From positions 1 to 6,057 of the forward strand of contig DASQXE010000104.1 in the NCBI GenBank assembly GCA_035639875.1: a DNA stretch of 6,057 nt. The letters run 5' to 3'. The position numbers and the translations under genes are program-made. The notes beneath the pieces are model-generated. The model made no database searches, was not told the origin of the DNA, and was given only the letters and a program-made list of their open reading frames with translations. Shown piece by piece: positions 1 through 5,537 of the stretch. Source of the stretch: JAIBJP01 sp035639875 (GTDB lineage Bacteria > Actinomycetota > Thermoleophilia > Gaiellales > Gaiellaceae). How positions within the stretch are numbered: the first letter of the stretch is position 1; each line of letters begins with the position of its first letter.

Positions 1-1341
1 GAGGAGCACCGGCTCGGCCGCGATCCCGAGCACGCGCTGCACGGCGAGCGATGCACTGGCGAGCGCACGACTGGCGTCTCTTTCGACGCCTTCGGCCGGA
101 CCCGCGAGCCTCAGCGGCACACCGTGAGCGCCCGCGATCCAGGCGCCCACCTCGACGGCAGTCCAGTCGTGGTCGCCGCCCGCGAAGAGAACGAGGACGG
201 GTCCTTCACGCAGCGGCTCGCCACGGCCGACGTGGACGGCGACATCACACGGCGCGCGCACGAGCACCGTCTCGACCACCGGGTCGTCGAGATTGGGAAA
301 GCCGTCGACGAGGAGCAGATCGACGTCCTGTTCCGAGGCGATTCGGACGAGGTCGTCGCCCACTGCGGAAGAAGTGAACGTGATCGCCCGCGCAGAGACA
401 CTGCGGGCAAGAAGGGCGTTGCGGTGTTCGTTCATCAGACCGGCAGTTACGACGAGATCCGGGCGGTTCGCGACCAGCCGCGCGAGGATCAGCTCGCGTC
501 TCGGACGTCTCGCCAGCGGCTCCGCGACTGCGAGGAGCTCCGCAAGTCGGCGCGCGTCCTGCGGCGCGACGAGAATCGAACGCTCGGGCGCCGCGAGCGG
601 CCCGTCCAGCGACTCGTCCTGGCGAAGAATCGCTTGCTGAAGCTTCTGAAGCGTCGGACCGGGCTCGATGCCGAGCGCTTCGGTGAATTCCTCTCTCGTG
701 CGCCGATAGACGTCAAGGGCCTCCGCCTGGCGGCCCTCGCGATAGAGCGCGAGCATCAGCAGACGGCGTAGCCGTTCGCGAAGAGGGTAGGCAGCAACGA
801 GGTGCTCGAGCTCGGCGATGACTCGAGCGTGGAGACCGAGATCGAGCTGCGCCTCGAGACGCAGCTCGTGCGCATGTACGCGCAATTCCTCCAGACGCGC
901 GATGGCGGGCTGCGCGAACGACTCGTAGGCGAAGTCGGTCAACGCCGGCCCGCGCCACAGCGCAAGTGCCTCGTCCAACGTCGTGACTGCGGTGGAGGAA
1001 TCGCCGGCCGCGAGCGCATGACTCCCGTCGGAGAGCAGTTGCTCGAAGCGATGCAGATCGAGCTGATTCGGCTCCAACCAGATCAGGTACGCCTCGCCGC
1101 GCGTGAGCAGCACGCCGCCACCAAGTGCCCGGCGCAATCCCGCCACGCGAACCTGGACCGATTTCCTCGCCGTCGGCGGCGGTGAGTCGTCCCACAGCTC
1201 GTCGATCAAACGGTCGACGGAAACGGGCTCGCCCGCGTGCAGCAAGAGAAATGCCAGCAGAGCCCGTTCCTTCGCGCCCCGGATGTGGACCGGCCGGCCG
1301 TCCTGCCAGACCTCGAGCGGTCCGAGGATTCGGAACTCCAC
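1..1341 (-). CDS. AfsR/SARP-type regulator: winged helix + BTAD + UspA-like domains (C-terminus cut by window edge)
   Basis: Probable DNA-binding transcriptional regulator; 447 codons are visible and the frame is still open at the left edge. It starts at GTG 1341, giving (M)EFRILGPLEVWQDGRPV, the classic start of AfsR/SARP proteins; no ATG fits. Residues 1-92 are an OmpR-type winged helix (RGAKERALLAFLLLHAGEPV, then SVDRLIDELW and SVQVRVAGLRRAL). Residues 95-240 are a helical BTAD domain (LDLHRFEQLL, ALALWRGPAL, LRRLLMLALYREGRQAEAL, LGIEPGPTLQKLQQAIL). Residues 254-370 resemble a UspA-like alpha/beta fold (SILVAPQ, PDLVVTAGL, SEQDVDLLLVDG, APCDVAVHVG). A second copy seems to begin at 380 (PVLVLFAGGDHDW). 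There is no NB-ARC ATPase domain in the visible part, unlike AfsR itself. The domain calls are by eye; winged helix and BTAD are near certain, Usp less so. The target is unknown, but it is divergent from the secreted-protein gene at 1413. Confidence 0.9.
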   Translation of the reverse strand, partial: MEFRILGPLEVWQDGRPVHIRGAKERALLAFLLLHAGEPVSVDRLIDELWDDSPPPTARKSVQVRVAGLRRALGGGVLLTRGEAYLIWLEPNQLDLHRFEQLLSDGSHALAAGDSSTAVTTLDEALALWRGPALTDFAYESFAQPAIARLEELRVHAHELRLEAQLDLGLHARVIAELEHLVAAYPLRERLRRLLMLALYREGRQAEALDVYRRTREEFTEALGIEPGPTLQKLQQAILRQDESLDGPLAAPERSILVAPQDARRLAELLAVAEPLARRPRRELILARLVANRPDLVVTAGLMNEHRNALLARSVSARAITFTSSAVGDDLVRIASEQDVDLLLVDGFPNLDDPVVETVLVRAPCDVAVHVGRGEPLREGPVLVLFAGGDHDWTAVEVGAWIAGAHGVPLRLAGPAEGVERDASRALASASLAVQRVLGIAAEPVLL

Positions 1342-1350
1342 GCCCTTTCG

Positions 1351-1356
1351 ATCGTA
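1351..1356 (-). promoter_or_regulatory. Possible -10 box of the BTAD regulator (leaderless or very short leader)
   Basis: On the minus strand the hexamer TACGAT fits the TAnnnT pattern of actinobacterial -10 boxes and ends 9 bases before the GTG at 1341. Transcription would then start within a few bases of the start codon. The only purine-rich stretch (AAAGGG) is too close to GTG to act as a normal Shine-Dalgarno, which fits a leaderless message. No good -35 box is seen. Confidence 0.3.
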
Positions 1357-1374
1357 ACCGGCCGGTAACCGCCC
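1353..1374. promoter_or_regulatory. Candidate SARP/BTAD operator: 11-bp direct repeat in the divergent gap
   Basis: Two adjacent 11-bp units, CGTAACCGGCC (1353-1363) and GGTAACCGCCC (1364-1374), agree at 9 of 11 positions and share the heptamer GTAACCG. Heptamers repeated on an 11-bp period are the known type of binding site for SARP regulators. In known SARP-activated promoters the downstream heptamer lies about 8 bp before the -10 box; here 8 bp after the second heptamer is CACGCT (1380-1385), a weak -10 match, placing a start about 20 bases before the gene at 1413. The same site overlaps the possible -10 of the regulator, so self-repression is also possible. The assignment is inferred from pattern and position only. 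Confidence 0.4.
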
Positions 1375-1412
1375 TCCATCACGCTCGCTCCCTGGCTAGG
1401 AAAGGAGGAATC

Positions 1413-1895
1413 ATGCGTCTGCTCAAGCTCCTCGCGCTGTTCGCGACGCTGACAGCCGCCGCCACCACCGCCGCACAGGCGGATGCCGGCCCGCCGTGGG
1501 GTCCCGAGACCCCGAACTTCAACCTCGAGGCAGTGCTGCGACCGACGGCGATCGGCCCGGAGAAGGGCTTCGGCCTCGTGAAGTTCCGCCAACCGAACGA
1601 CGCGGAAACGAGGATCTATCTGGACATCCGGGTGCGGGACCTCGCTCCCGACCGGACGTACTACTTCCAGCGTGCGGTCGACCCGCCTGACGGCGTCTGC
1701 ATGTCACAGGGTTGGCTGACGCTCGGAACGATCAGCACGGACGACGAGGGCACCGGTCGAGCCGAGCTCTCCCGGCTTCTCCCGGCCACGTTGATCGGCA
1801 CGGAGTTCGACATCCACTTCCGCGTCGCGGAGACGCCGACATCGCCGTCGGGCGTGCTCGAAAGCGGCTGCTACCAGTTCACGGTCAGCCAGTGA
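1413..1895 (+). CDS. Small secreted protein, function unknown
   Basis: 160 residues. ATG 1413 is chosen because AAAGGAGGAA (1401-1410) is an excellent ribosome site just before it and because it gives a proper signal peptide; the open frame reaches back to 1125, but that part overlaps the regulator gene. The signal peptide has a short basic start (MRLLK), a hydrophobic core, and a likely cleavage after AQA (residues 21-23) or ADA (23-25). The mature part looks beta-rich: FGLVKFRQP (53-61), RIYLDIRVRDLAP (67-79), TYYFQRAVD (82-90), GWLTLG (100-105), TEFDIHFRV (130-138), CYQFTVSQ (153-160). Only two cysteines are present, C96 and C153, which could form one disulfide in the exported form. I know no function for it; it vaguely resembles secreted hypothetical proteins of actinomycetes. 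It probably stands alone, ending at a strong hairpin. Confidence 0.88.
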   Translation: MRLLKLLALFATLTAAATTAAQADAGPPWGPETPNFNLEAVLRPTAIGPEKGFGLVKFRQPNDAETRIYLDIRVRDLAPDRTYYFQRAVDPPDGVCMSQGWLTLGTISTDDEGTGRAELSRLLPATLIGTEFDIHFRVAETPTSPSGVLESGCYQFTVSQ

Positions 1896-1898
1896 GCG

Positions 1899-1930
1899 AA
1901 AGGGGTGGCCGTAACGGCGGCCACCCCTTT
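1899..1930. terminator. Bidirectional terminator hairpin between convergent genes
   Basis: Perfect 12-bp inverted repeat: AAAGGGGTGGCC (1899-1910) pairs with GGCCACCCCTTT (1919-1930) around an 8-base loop that could close by one or two more pairs. It starts 3 bases after the stop of the gene ending at 1895 and lies 4 bases past the stop (1935) of the minus-strand gene. The A and T ends of the arms give a short U tract in either direction, so it can serve both genes. Confidence 0.85.
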
Positions 1931-1934
1931 GTCC

Positions 1935-2564
1935 TCACCCACTCACGGCGTAGCCGCCGAAGAAGCCGGACGGCGGACCCGGCATGTTGCCGTGGCCGCT
2001 GAAGAAGGTCCGGAAGGTCTCCCGGACCCGTCCGAGCTGAACCTTGCCGCCACCGGCGGGAAACGGCCTCGTCGAGAGGATCGTGTTCTGATGGAACGTC
2101 GTGAACGAGCCCGTCACTGTGTTGTTGACGACCTCCTGCCTGAACCGGGCGACGAGCACAGGTCTCCCGTCTCGGAAGGACGCTGGTCTGGCGAAGTCCC
2201 CGTTCGTCGACGGGTCGCGGTAGATCGTCAGCTTGCCGACCCGCGTGATGACGCGCAGCGGACCGTTGGGGATCACTCGCAGAGTCGCCGCATCGGCAGA
2301 GAAGGTGAAGCGCGCCGTTGTTTCGTTTGTGGGCGCGCCCCTGAAGACCGAGAGGCCGCGGATGTACGAGAGATAGCCGTAATGGACGTGGGTCGCAGGC
2401 GTCACGCCCGGGGGCGAGTTCTGAAACTGTCCGACGAACTCGAGCGACAGGTGGCGGATCTGCCGCACCGGCCGTCTTCCGAGGTCGCTGTGGCTCGGAA
2501 TGGCTCCGGTCGAACCCACCAGTGCAACCGTCGACGCCGCGAACAGCGCAACTGTGTTCGTCAT
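1935..2564 (-). CDS. Exported protein of unknown function, beta-rich
   Basis: 209 residues from ATG 2564, which has a near-perfect Shine-Dalgarno (GGGAGGAGGAG at 2569-2579) 4 bases before it. A GTG at 2603 in the same frame would add 13 residues (ending RRRH), but no ribosome site precedes it, and the arginines are just the ribosome site read as codons. The N-terminus (MTNTVALFAASTVALVG) is hydrophobic and looks like a signal or anchor, though it lacks the usual basic residues. The rest has alternating strands with repeated RF/RV segments: LEFVGQFQN (41-49), HYGYLSYIRGLSVF (61-74), TARFTFSADAATLRVI (83-98), KLTIYRDP (111-118), RPVLVARFRQEVV (134-146), GSFTTFHQNTIL (152-163), then a Gly/Pro-rich tail. 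No cysteine is present. I do not recognise the family; a small beta-barrel is a guess. It is divergent from the gene at 2662 and ends at the shared hairpin. Confidence 0.82.
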   Translation of the reverse strand: MTNTVALFAASTVALVGSTGAIPSHSDLGRRPVRQIRHLSLEFVGQFQNSPPGVTPATHVHYGYLSYIRGLSVFRGAPTNETTARFTFSADAATLRVIPNGPLRVITRVGKLTIYRDPSTNGDFARPASFRDGRPVLVARFRQEVVNNTVTGSFTTFHQNTILSTRPFPAGGGKVQLGRVRETFRTFFSGHGNMPGPPSGFFGGYAVSG

Positions 2565-2568
2565 GTGT

Positions 2569-2579
2569 CTCCTCCTCCC
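2569..2579 (-). promoter_or_regulatory. Strong ribosome binding site that fixes the start at 2564
   Basis: Read on the minus strand the sequence is GGGAGGAGGAG followed by ACAC and ATG. It matches the 16S anti-Shine-Dalgarno very well, and favours ATG 2564 over the upstream in-frame GTG at 2603. Confidence 0.75.
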
Positions 2580-2629
2580 ACTCAGACCGCGCGCCGCGCG
2601 CACTTACTTAATTGCAAGATCGTGACAGT

Positions 2630-2643
2630 GCATGAGCTCATGC
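2630..2643. promoter_or_regulatory. Perfect 14-bp palindrome in the divergent gap, candidate operator
   Basis: GCATGAGCTCATGC is fully self-complementary with no spacer. It lies in the 97-base gap between the divergent starts at 2564 (minus) and 2662 (plus), 18 bases before the plus-strand ATG, and so within its likely promoter. A dimeric repressor site is the natural reading. No local regulator is obviously linked to it; the AraC-type gene at 3266-4120 is nearest, but AraC sites are usually direct repeats. Confidence 0.4.
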
Positions 2644-2661
2644 GTGCGTTAGCTTCGTCGC

Positions 2662-3210
2662 ATGAGTACGACCTCCGAGCCCCGCGCCGCCTCGGCGGCC
2701 ATGATCGAGGCACTGCAGGCCGACGGGCCGTTTCCCGATTACGCGGACAAGCTGATGCTCTTTGGCCGGCTCGTCGGCAGCTGGGACATCGCCGGCCGGT
2801 TTTTCGATGAGGAGGGCAACGTCATCAAGGAGAGCACCGGCGAGTGGCACTTCGGCTGGGCCCTCGATGGGCGGGCGATTGCGGACGTCCTCATCAGCCC
2901 GCCGCGCGGAGGAAGTGAACCGCGCGAACCGTCGAAGGCATACGACCTCGCCATTCGGGTCTACGACCCGAAGATCGACGGCTGGCGTGTCACCGCAACC
3001 TTTCCGATCTATGGCGCCACCGTCAACCTGATCGCACGTGAGCACAGCAACGAGATCTGGCAAGAGGGCCGGAGCCCGGAAAACAACCTCTTGCGCTGGA
3101 CGTTTTCCGATTTCAGCGACGCGCGCGTGCGGTGGCAGGGCTACGTCTCGAAGGACGAAGGCGAGACTTGGATCCGCGACGAGGAGATCATCCTCCACCG
3201 CCGCCCGTAG
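2662..3210 (+). CDS. Calycin/DUF1579-like protein (lipocalin-type fold), ligand unknown
   Basis: 182 residues, no signal peptide, so cytoplasmic. After a helical lead-in (1-36) comes LVGSWDIAG (37-45), the GxW motif at the first strand of calycin-like barrels. WALDGRAIADV (66-76) matches the 'W.LgGR' strand of DUF1579-type proteins, and VSKDEGETWIRDEEI (162-176) matches their 'S.DgG.TW...' ending. Between them are W109, F114 and W133, spaced as barrel strands (IRVYDPKIDGWRVTATF, 98-114). The family has few characterised members; small-molecule binding is likely, and no catalytic site is evident. No Shine-Dalgarno precedes ATG 2662 (the bases before it read TTAGCTTCGTCGC), so the message may be leaderless; MIEAL at residue 14 is a weaker alternative start. 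It is convergent with the AraC-type gene, with 55 bases between the stops and no clear hairpin. Confidence 0.85.
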   Translation: MSTTSEPRAASAAMIEALQADGPFPDYADKLMLFGRLVGSWDIAGRFFDEEGNVIKESTGEWHFGWALDGRAIADVLISPPRGGSEPREPSKAYDLAIRVYDPKIDGWRVTATFPIYGATVNLIAREHSNEIWQEGRSPENNLLRWTFSDFSDARVRWQGYVSKDEGETWIRDEEIILHRRP

Positions 3211-3265
3211 CGAGCGGTACCAGAACGAGCGCCGCGACCCACCAGGAAGACGCGGGGCGGCGCCA

Positions 3266-4120
3266 CTAGGTTACGGCGGCTAACGCCCGCAACTCATTCA
3301 GCCTGCGATTGGTCAGGATCTCCCGCGCATCCTTCGGCGTGATGCCGAACGCCGTGCGGAAGCGGGCGCTGAAGTGGCTGTGATGCGAGAATCCAAGGTC
3401 AACGGCCAGAGCCGCGAGATCGCGCTCACCTTCGGCCAGGCGCTCGAGGGCGAGAGCCAAGCGTAGCCGCAGGACGTAGCGGGAGATCGTCTCTCCGGTC
3501 GCAGCGCGAAACTGGCGCGCGAGGTGGAATGGCGAGCAGCCAAGCGCCTGCGCGAGACCCGTGAGATCCCACCGCTTTGCTGGAGAACTCGCCAACAACG
3601 TCCGCGCCTGTTCGATTCGCAACCGTTGAGCCGGTCCGAGCCGCGGATCACCCTCCCCCGCGGCGCGATCTGCGAACGCCGGTGCCAGGAATGCGAGGAG
3701 CAGAAGCGTCGCCTCCTCGGCCTCGAGCTGATCGAGCCCTGAGTCGGCGAGGGCACCGGTAACGAGGGACGCGGCAAGTTGGTGGCGTGGCCGCAGCTGA
3801 GCCACGCGTCCTCCGAGCCCGCCAAGCGATTCCTCGAGCAGTTGCGGCGCGAACACGAGCACGGTGCCGTCGTCGCCGTCGCTGGTCGGATGACTAACGC
3901 GGTACTCGTCGTTCGGCCCGAGGAGGAGCGCGGTGTTCGTGTCGATGACCACCCGCTGGCGCTGGCGCTCGATGACGAAGACGCCTCGCCGGGGCAGACC
4001 AATCTGCGCGATCGTGTTGAATTCCATCGCTCCATATCCGGACCGGGGTGCCCAACAGGTCACGTCGAAGACGCGTACGACTTCGCTCTCGACGAGTAAG
4101 CGGGCGTCTTGATGCTCCAT
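3266..4120 (-). CDS. AraC-family transcriptional regulator with cupin-like N-terminal domain
   Basis: 284 residues. The N-terminal part (about 10-95) has the strand pattern of a cupin/AraC ligand-binding arm: VVRVFDVTCWAP, GVFVIERQRQRVVID, ALLLGPNDEYRVSHP, TVLVFAP. A helical linker follows. Residues 168-268 are the AraC DNA-binding domain with two helix-turn-helix units: DLTGLAQALGCSPFHLARQF (185-204), then the more conserved LAALAVDLGFSHHSHFSARF (235-254) and RTAFGITPKDAR (255-266), the family signature. It likely senses a small molecule and binds promoter DNA. ATG 4120 has no good Shine-Dalgarno; the only ATG just upstream is followed at once by TAG. It lies 64 bases downstream of, and on the same strand as, the damaged DHFR-like gene, so the two may once have been transcribed together. 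Target unknown. Confidence 0.93.
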   Translation of the reverse strand: MEHQDARLLVESEVVRVFDVTCWAPRSGYGAMEFNTIAQIGLPRRGVFVIERQRQRVVIDTNTALLLGPNDEYRVSHPTSDGDDGTVLVFAPQLLEESLGGLGGRVAQLRPRHQLAASLVTGALADSGLDQLEAEEATLLLLAFLAPAFADRAAGEGDPRLGPAQRLRIEQARTLLASSPAKRWDLTGLAQALGCSPFHLARQFRAATGETISRYVLRLRLALALERLAEGERDLAALAVDLGFSHHSHFSARFRTAFGITPKDAREILTNRRLNELRALAAVT

Positions 4121-4184
4121 GCCTACATTGAAGCGATGGACGGTTCCTCTGGCGATGCCCGCTCCGTACTCACGGACGTCGCTT

Positions 4185-4755
4185 CTAACGGTTCGGCGGG
4201 CGATAGATAAGGACGTGGATCCCGTCGTTGAACGTTTTCGTCTCGACGAGGCGGAGGTTCTTCTTGTGAGTCGTCTCAGCGAAGAGACGTTTGCCGGCGC
4301 CGACGATGACCGGGTAGACCATCAGGCAGAGCTCGTCCACGAGGTCGTGCTCGATCAGCGTCTGCGCTAGCTGCGGGCTGCCGTGAACGACGATGTCGCG
4401 CTCGTAGCGCTGCTTGAGCTTCCCGACTTCCTCGACCGCGTCGCCGCGGAGGACCGTCGTGTTCTTCCACTCGGGGTTTTCGAGCGTGGAGGAGACGACG
4501 TACTTGGGCATCGTGTTGAACTTGTCCGCGAACTCGCCCTCGATGTGCGGCCAGACCGCGGCGAAAGTGTCGTAGGTGACGCGGCCGAGCAGCTGTGCGT
4601 CCGAGGCCATCGTCTCCTCGATCTTGAACGTGTCGCCCGCGGGCCCGCGTGAGAAGTCGTCCGTCCAGCCGACCCGCTCGAACGGCTCGGGTTCCGCTTG
4701 GTGCCTCCACGACCCGGTCGACGGAGATGTATTCGGTGACGACGATCCTGCCCAT
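4185..4755 (-). pseudogene. Dihydrofolate reductase/RibD C-terminal family protein, broken by a +1 frameshift
   Basis: ATG 4755 has a good ribosome site (AAAGGAG, 4762-4768) and opens with MGRIVVTEYISVD, the normal start of bacterial 'dihydrofolate reductase family' proteins. After residue 22 (APSGT) the frame goes wrong; one base further on, the family sequence resumes as EPFERVGWTDDF and runs to the TAG at 4185. Dropping one base of the GGG at 4689-4691 restores a 189-residue protein of usual length with the family motifs DAQLLGRVTYDTFAAVWP (52-69), MPKYVVSSTLENPEW (82-96), DIVVHGSPQLAQTLIEHDL (120-138) and LMVYPVIVGAGKRLF (143-157). Read as it stands, translation would end near 4276 with a garbled 159-residue product. 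R14 replaces the usual Gly of the 'LDGV' motif. The family includes NADPH-dependent reductases of pterin or riboflavin-precursor type; the substrate is unknown. The frameshift may be real decay or an error in a G run. Confidence 0.85.
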
Positions 4756-4775
4756 GCCGGTTCTCCTTTTGTCGG

Positions 4776-4955
4776 AAGGAACATGACGCCGGGCTGGCCA
4801 TTGATCTCGGTCCGGCGCATCGAGCCGCCACGCTCGCGGAAGTGGCGACCGAGGCCGACGAGGAGCCGGCGCACGCGCTCGCGTCCCACGATCGGCCGCG
4901 GCCAGGACGGGCTTACACCGCCACTGTCGCCGTAGACGACGTCGGCGGCGGGCAG
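4776..4955 (-). pseudogene. Fragment of a SigJ-type ECF sigma factor (part of the SnoaL-like C-terminal domain)
   Basis: About 60 residues in one minus-strand frame read LPAADVVYGDSGG, PRPIVGRERVRRLLVGLGRH and MRRTEINGQPGVMFL. These match the SnoaL-like accessory domain after the sigma regions in SigJ/ECF41-like factors, including the 'ADVV.Y.DgGG' stretch and the 'vNGqPG' motif. Sigma regions 2 and 4, which bind core polymerase and promoter, are absent: upstream of 4955 the DNA instead encodes an epimerase on the other strand. The last 30 or so residues of the domain are also missing; the match stops at FL (4776), and the ribosome site of the DHFR-like gene begins within 10 bases. It cannot be a working sigma factor, so this is a gene remnant with both ends lost. 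The frame happens to stay open into the 3' part of the DHFR-like gene. Confidence 0.7.
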
Positions 4956-4966
4956 TCGATCAGGCC

Positions 4967-5373
4967 GGCGACGGCGGCGGCATGAGCTCCTGGATCCACC
5001 TCGAGGACGCCGCCGCGGCAACGGTGCTCGCGCTCGAACACGAGGGGCCGGCGATCTACAACATCGTCGACGACGATCCCGCTGCGGTGTGCGAGTGGCT
5101 GCCCGTGCTCGCCAACGCTGTTGGCGCCAAGCCGCCCTGCACCTCCCCAATTGGGTGGCGCGGCTGCTCGCGGGCGAGGCGGTGGTCGTGATGTCCACCG
5201 AGGCGCGAGGCGTCTCTAACGCGAAAGCCAAGCGCGAGCTCGGCTGGACGCCGCGCTACCCGAGCTGGCGGCAAGGCTTTGTCGAGGCCTACGCCAAGCC
5301 GTCCGAGCGGACATCCGTGCCCCGATTGCGGGCATCCGTGAATGTCGCCCGTCCGCGGCCCGTGTCTCGTTGA
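4967..5373 (+). pseudogene. C-terminal remnant of an NAD-dependent epimerase/dehydratase (extended SDR), with a frameshift
   Basis: GDGGGMSSWIHLEDAAAATV, then GPAIYNIVDDDPAAV and EWLPVLANAVGAKPP, match the substrate-binding C-terminal half of extended short-chain dehydrogenases ('GDGgGvWSfIHvdDAA', 'IYNIVDDEPA'). At 5132-5137 (CCGCCC) the frame must shift by one base (one base missing); it then continues LHLPNWVARLLAGEAVVVM, STEARGVSNAKAKRELGW, TPRYPSWRQGFVEAYA (to about 5295) and runs on to TGA at 5371-5373 through a tail I do not recognise. Missing are the Rossmann GxxGxxG and the catalytic YxxxK, which would need some 180 more residues upstream; that space holds the reversed sigma fragment instead. 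Homology begins within about 12 bases of where the sigma match ends. It is not functional as it stands. ATG 4982 lies inside the domain and is not a true start. Confidence 0.82.
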
Positions 5374-5537
5374 CGCACAAGCGGCGCGCACCGTCGCAAG
5401 GCGGTTGTCCCACACAAAGTGCGGCCCGACAGTTGCGGACCGCACTACCTTCCGGCGGTCTCATCCCTCGATTAGGGCGACGTTGTCCGCGAGCGAGTCG
5501 CGGCGCCCGGAATCGAGAGGTTCCGCGCGTAGCGGGC
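5374..5537. other. Non-coding stretch between the epimerase remnant and the lyase-like gene
   Basis: I see no credible gene in these 164 bases; the open frames crossing them are arginine-rich shadows. Besides the hairpin at 5419-5446 there is a 6-bp stem CCGCGA (5487-5492) / TCGCGG (5498-5503) with a 5-base loop, about 35 bases past the stop of the lyase-like gene. It has no T run, so any terminator role is a guess. Confidence 0.5.
5419..5446 (-). terminator. Possible terminator of the lyase-like gene
   Basis: AGTGCGG (5419-5425) pairs with CCGCACT (5440-5446) around a 14-base loop. Read on the minus strand the 3' arm is followed by TTTGTGTG, a weak U tract, about 90 bases past the stop at 5538. 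The loop is long and the stem only 7 bp, so this is tentative. Confidence 0.3.

Noticed and set aside
124..771. Plus-strand open frame of 215 codons over the regulator gene
   Set aside because: Antisense shadow: charged, low-complexity translation with no domain, while the minus strand gives an unmistakable BTAD protein.
1125..1412. Upstream extension of the secreted-protein frame
   Set aside because: It overlaps the regulator coding region in antisense; the strong ribosome site and signal peptide place the start at 1413.
1905..2810. Plus-strand open frame of 301 codons
   Set aside because: It crosses the terminator, the antisense of the exported-protein gene, the divergent gap and the start of the calycin-like gene in another frame; arginine-rich with no family resemblance.
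3211..3265. Possible terminator between the convergent calycin-like and AraC genes
   Set aside because: Only short GC-rich self-matches such as GGCGCC; no credible stem with a T run on either strand.
4960..4975. Minus-strand VAGLID, which looks like more sigma-fragment sequence in a shifted frame
   Set aside because: The same bases encode the epimerase segment leading into GDGGG on the plus strand, which fits its family better; six residues are too few to claim a third frameshift.
4980..4989. GCATGAGCTC, ten bases shared with the palindrome at 2630-2643
   Set aside because: Here it is inside epimerase codons (GMSS) and is not palindromic; likely coincidence.
5308..5340. Short direct repeat CATCCGTG near the end of the epimerase remnant
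   Set aside because: Two 8-base copies only, with no further units or target-site features.
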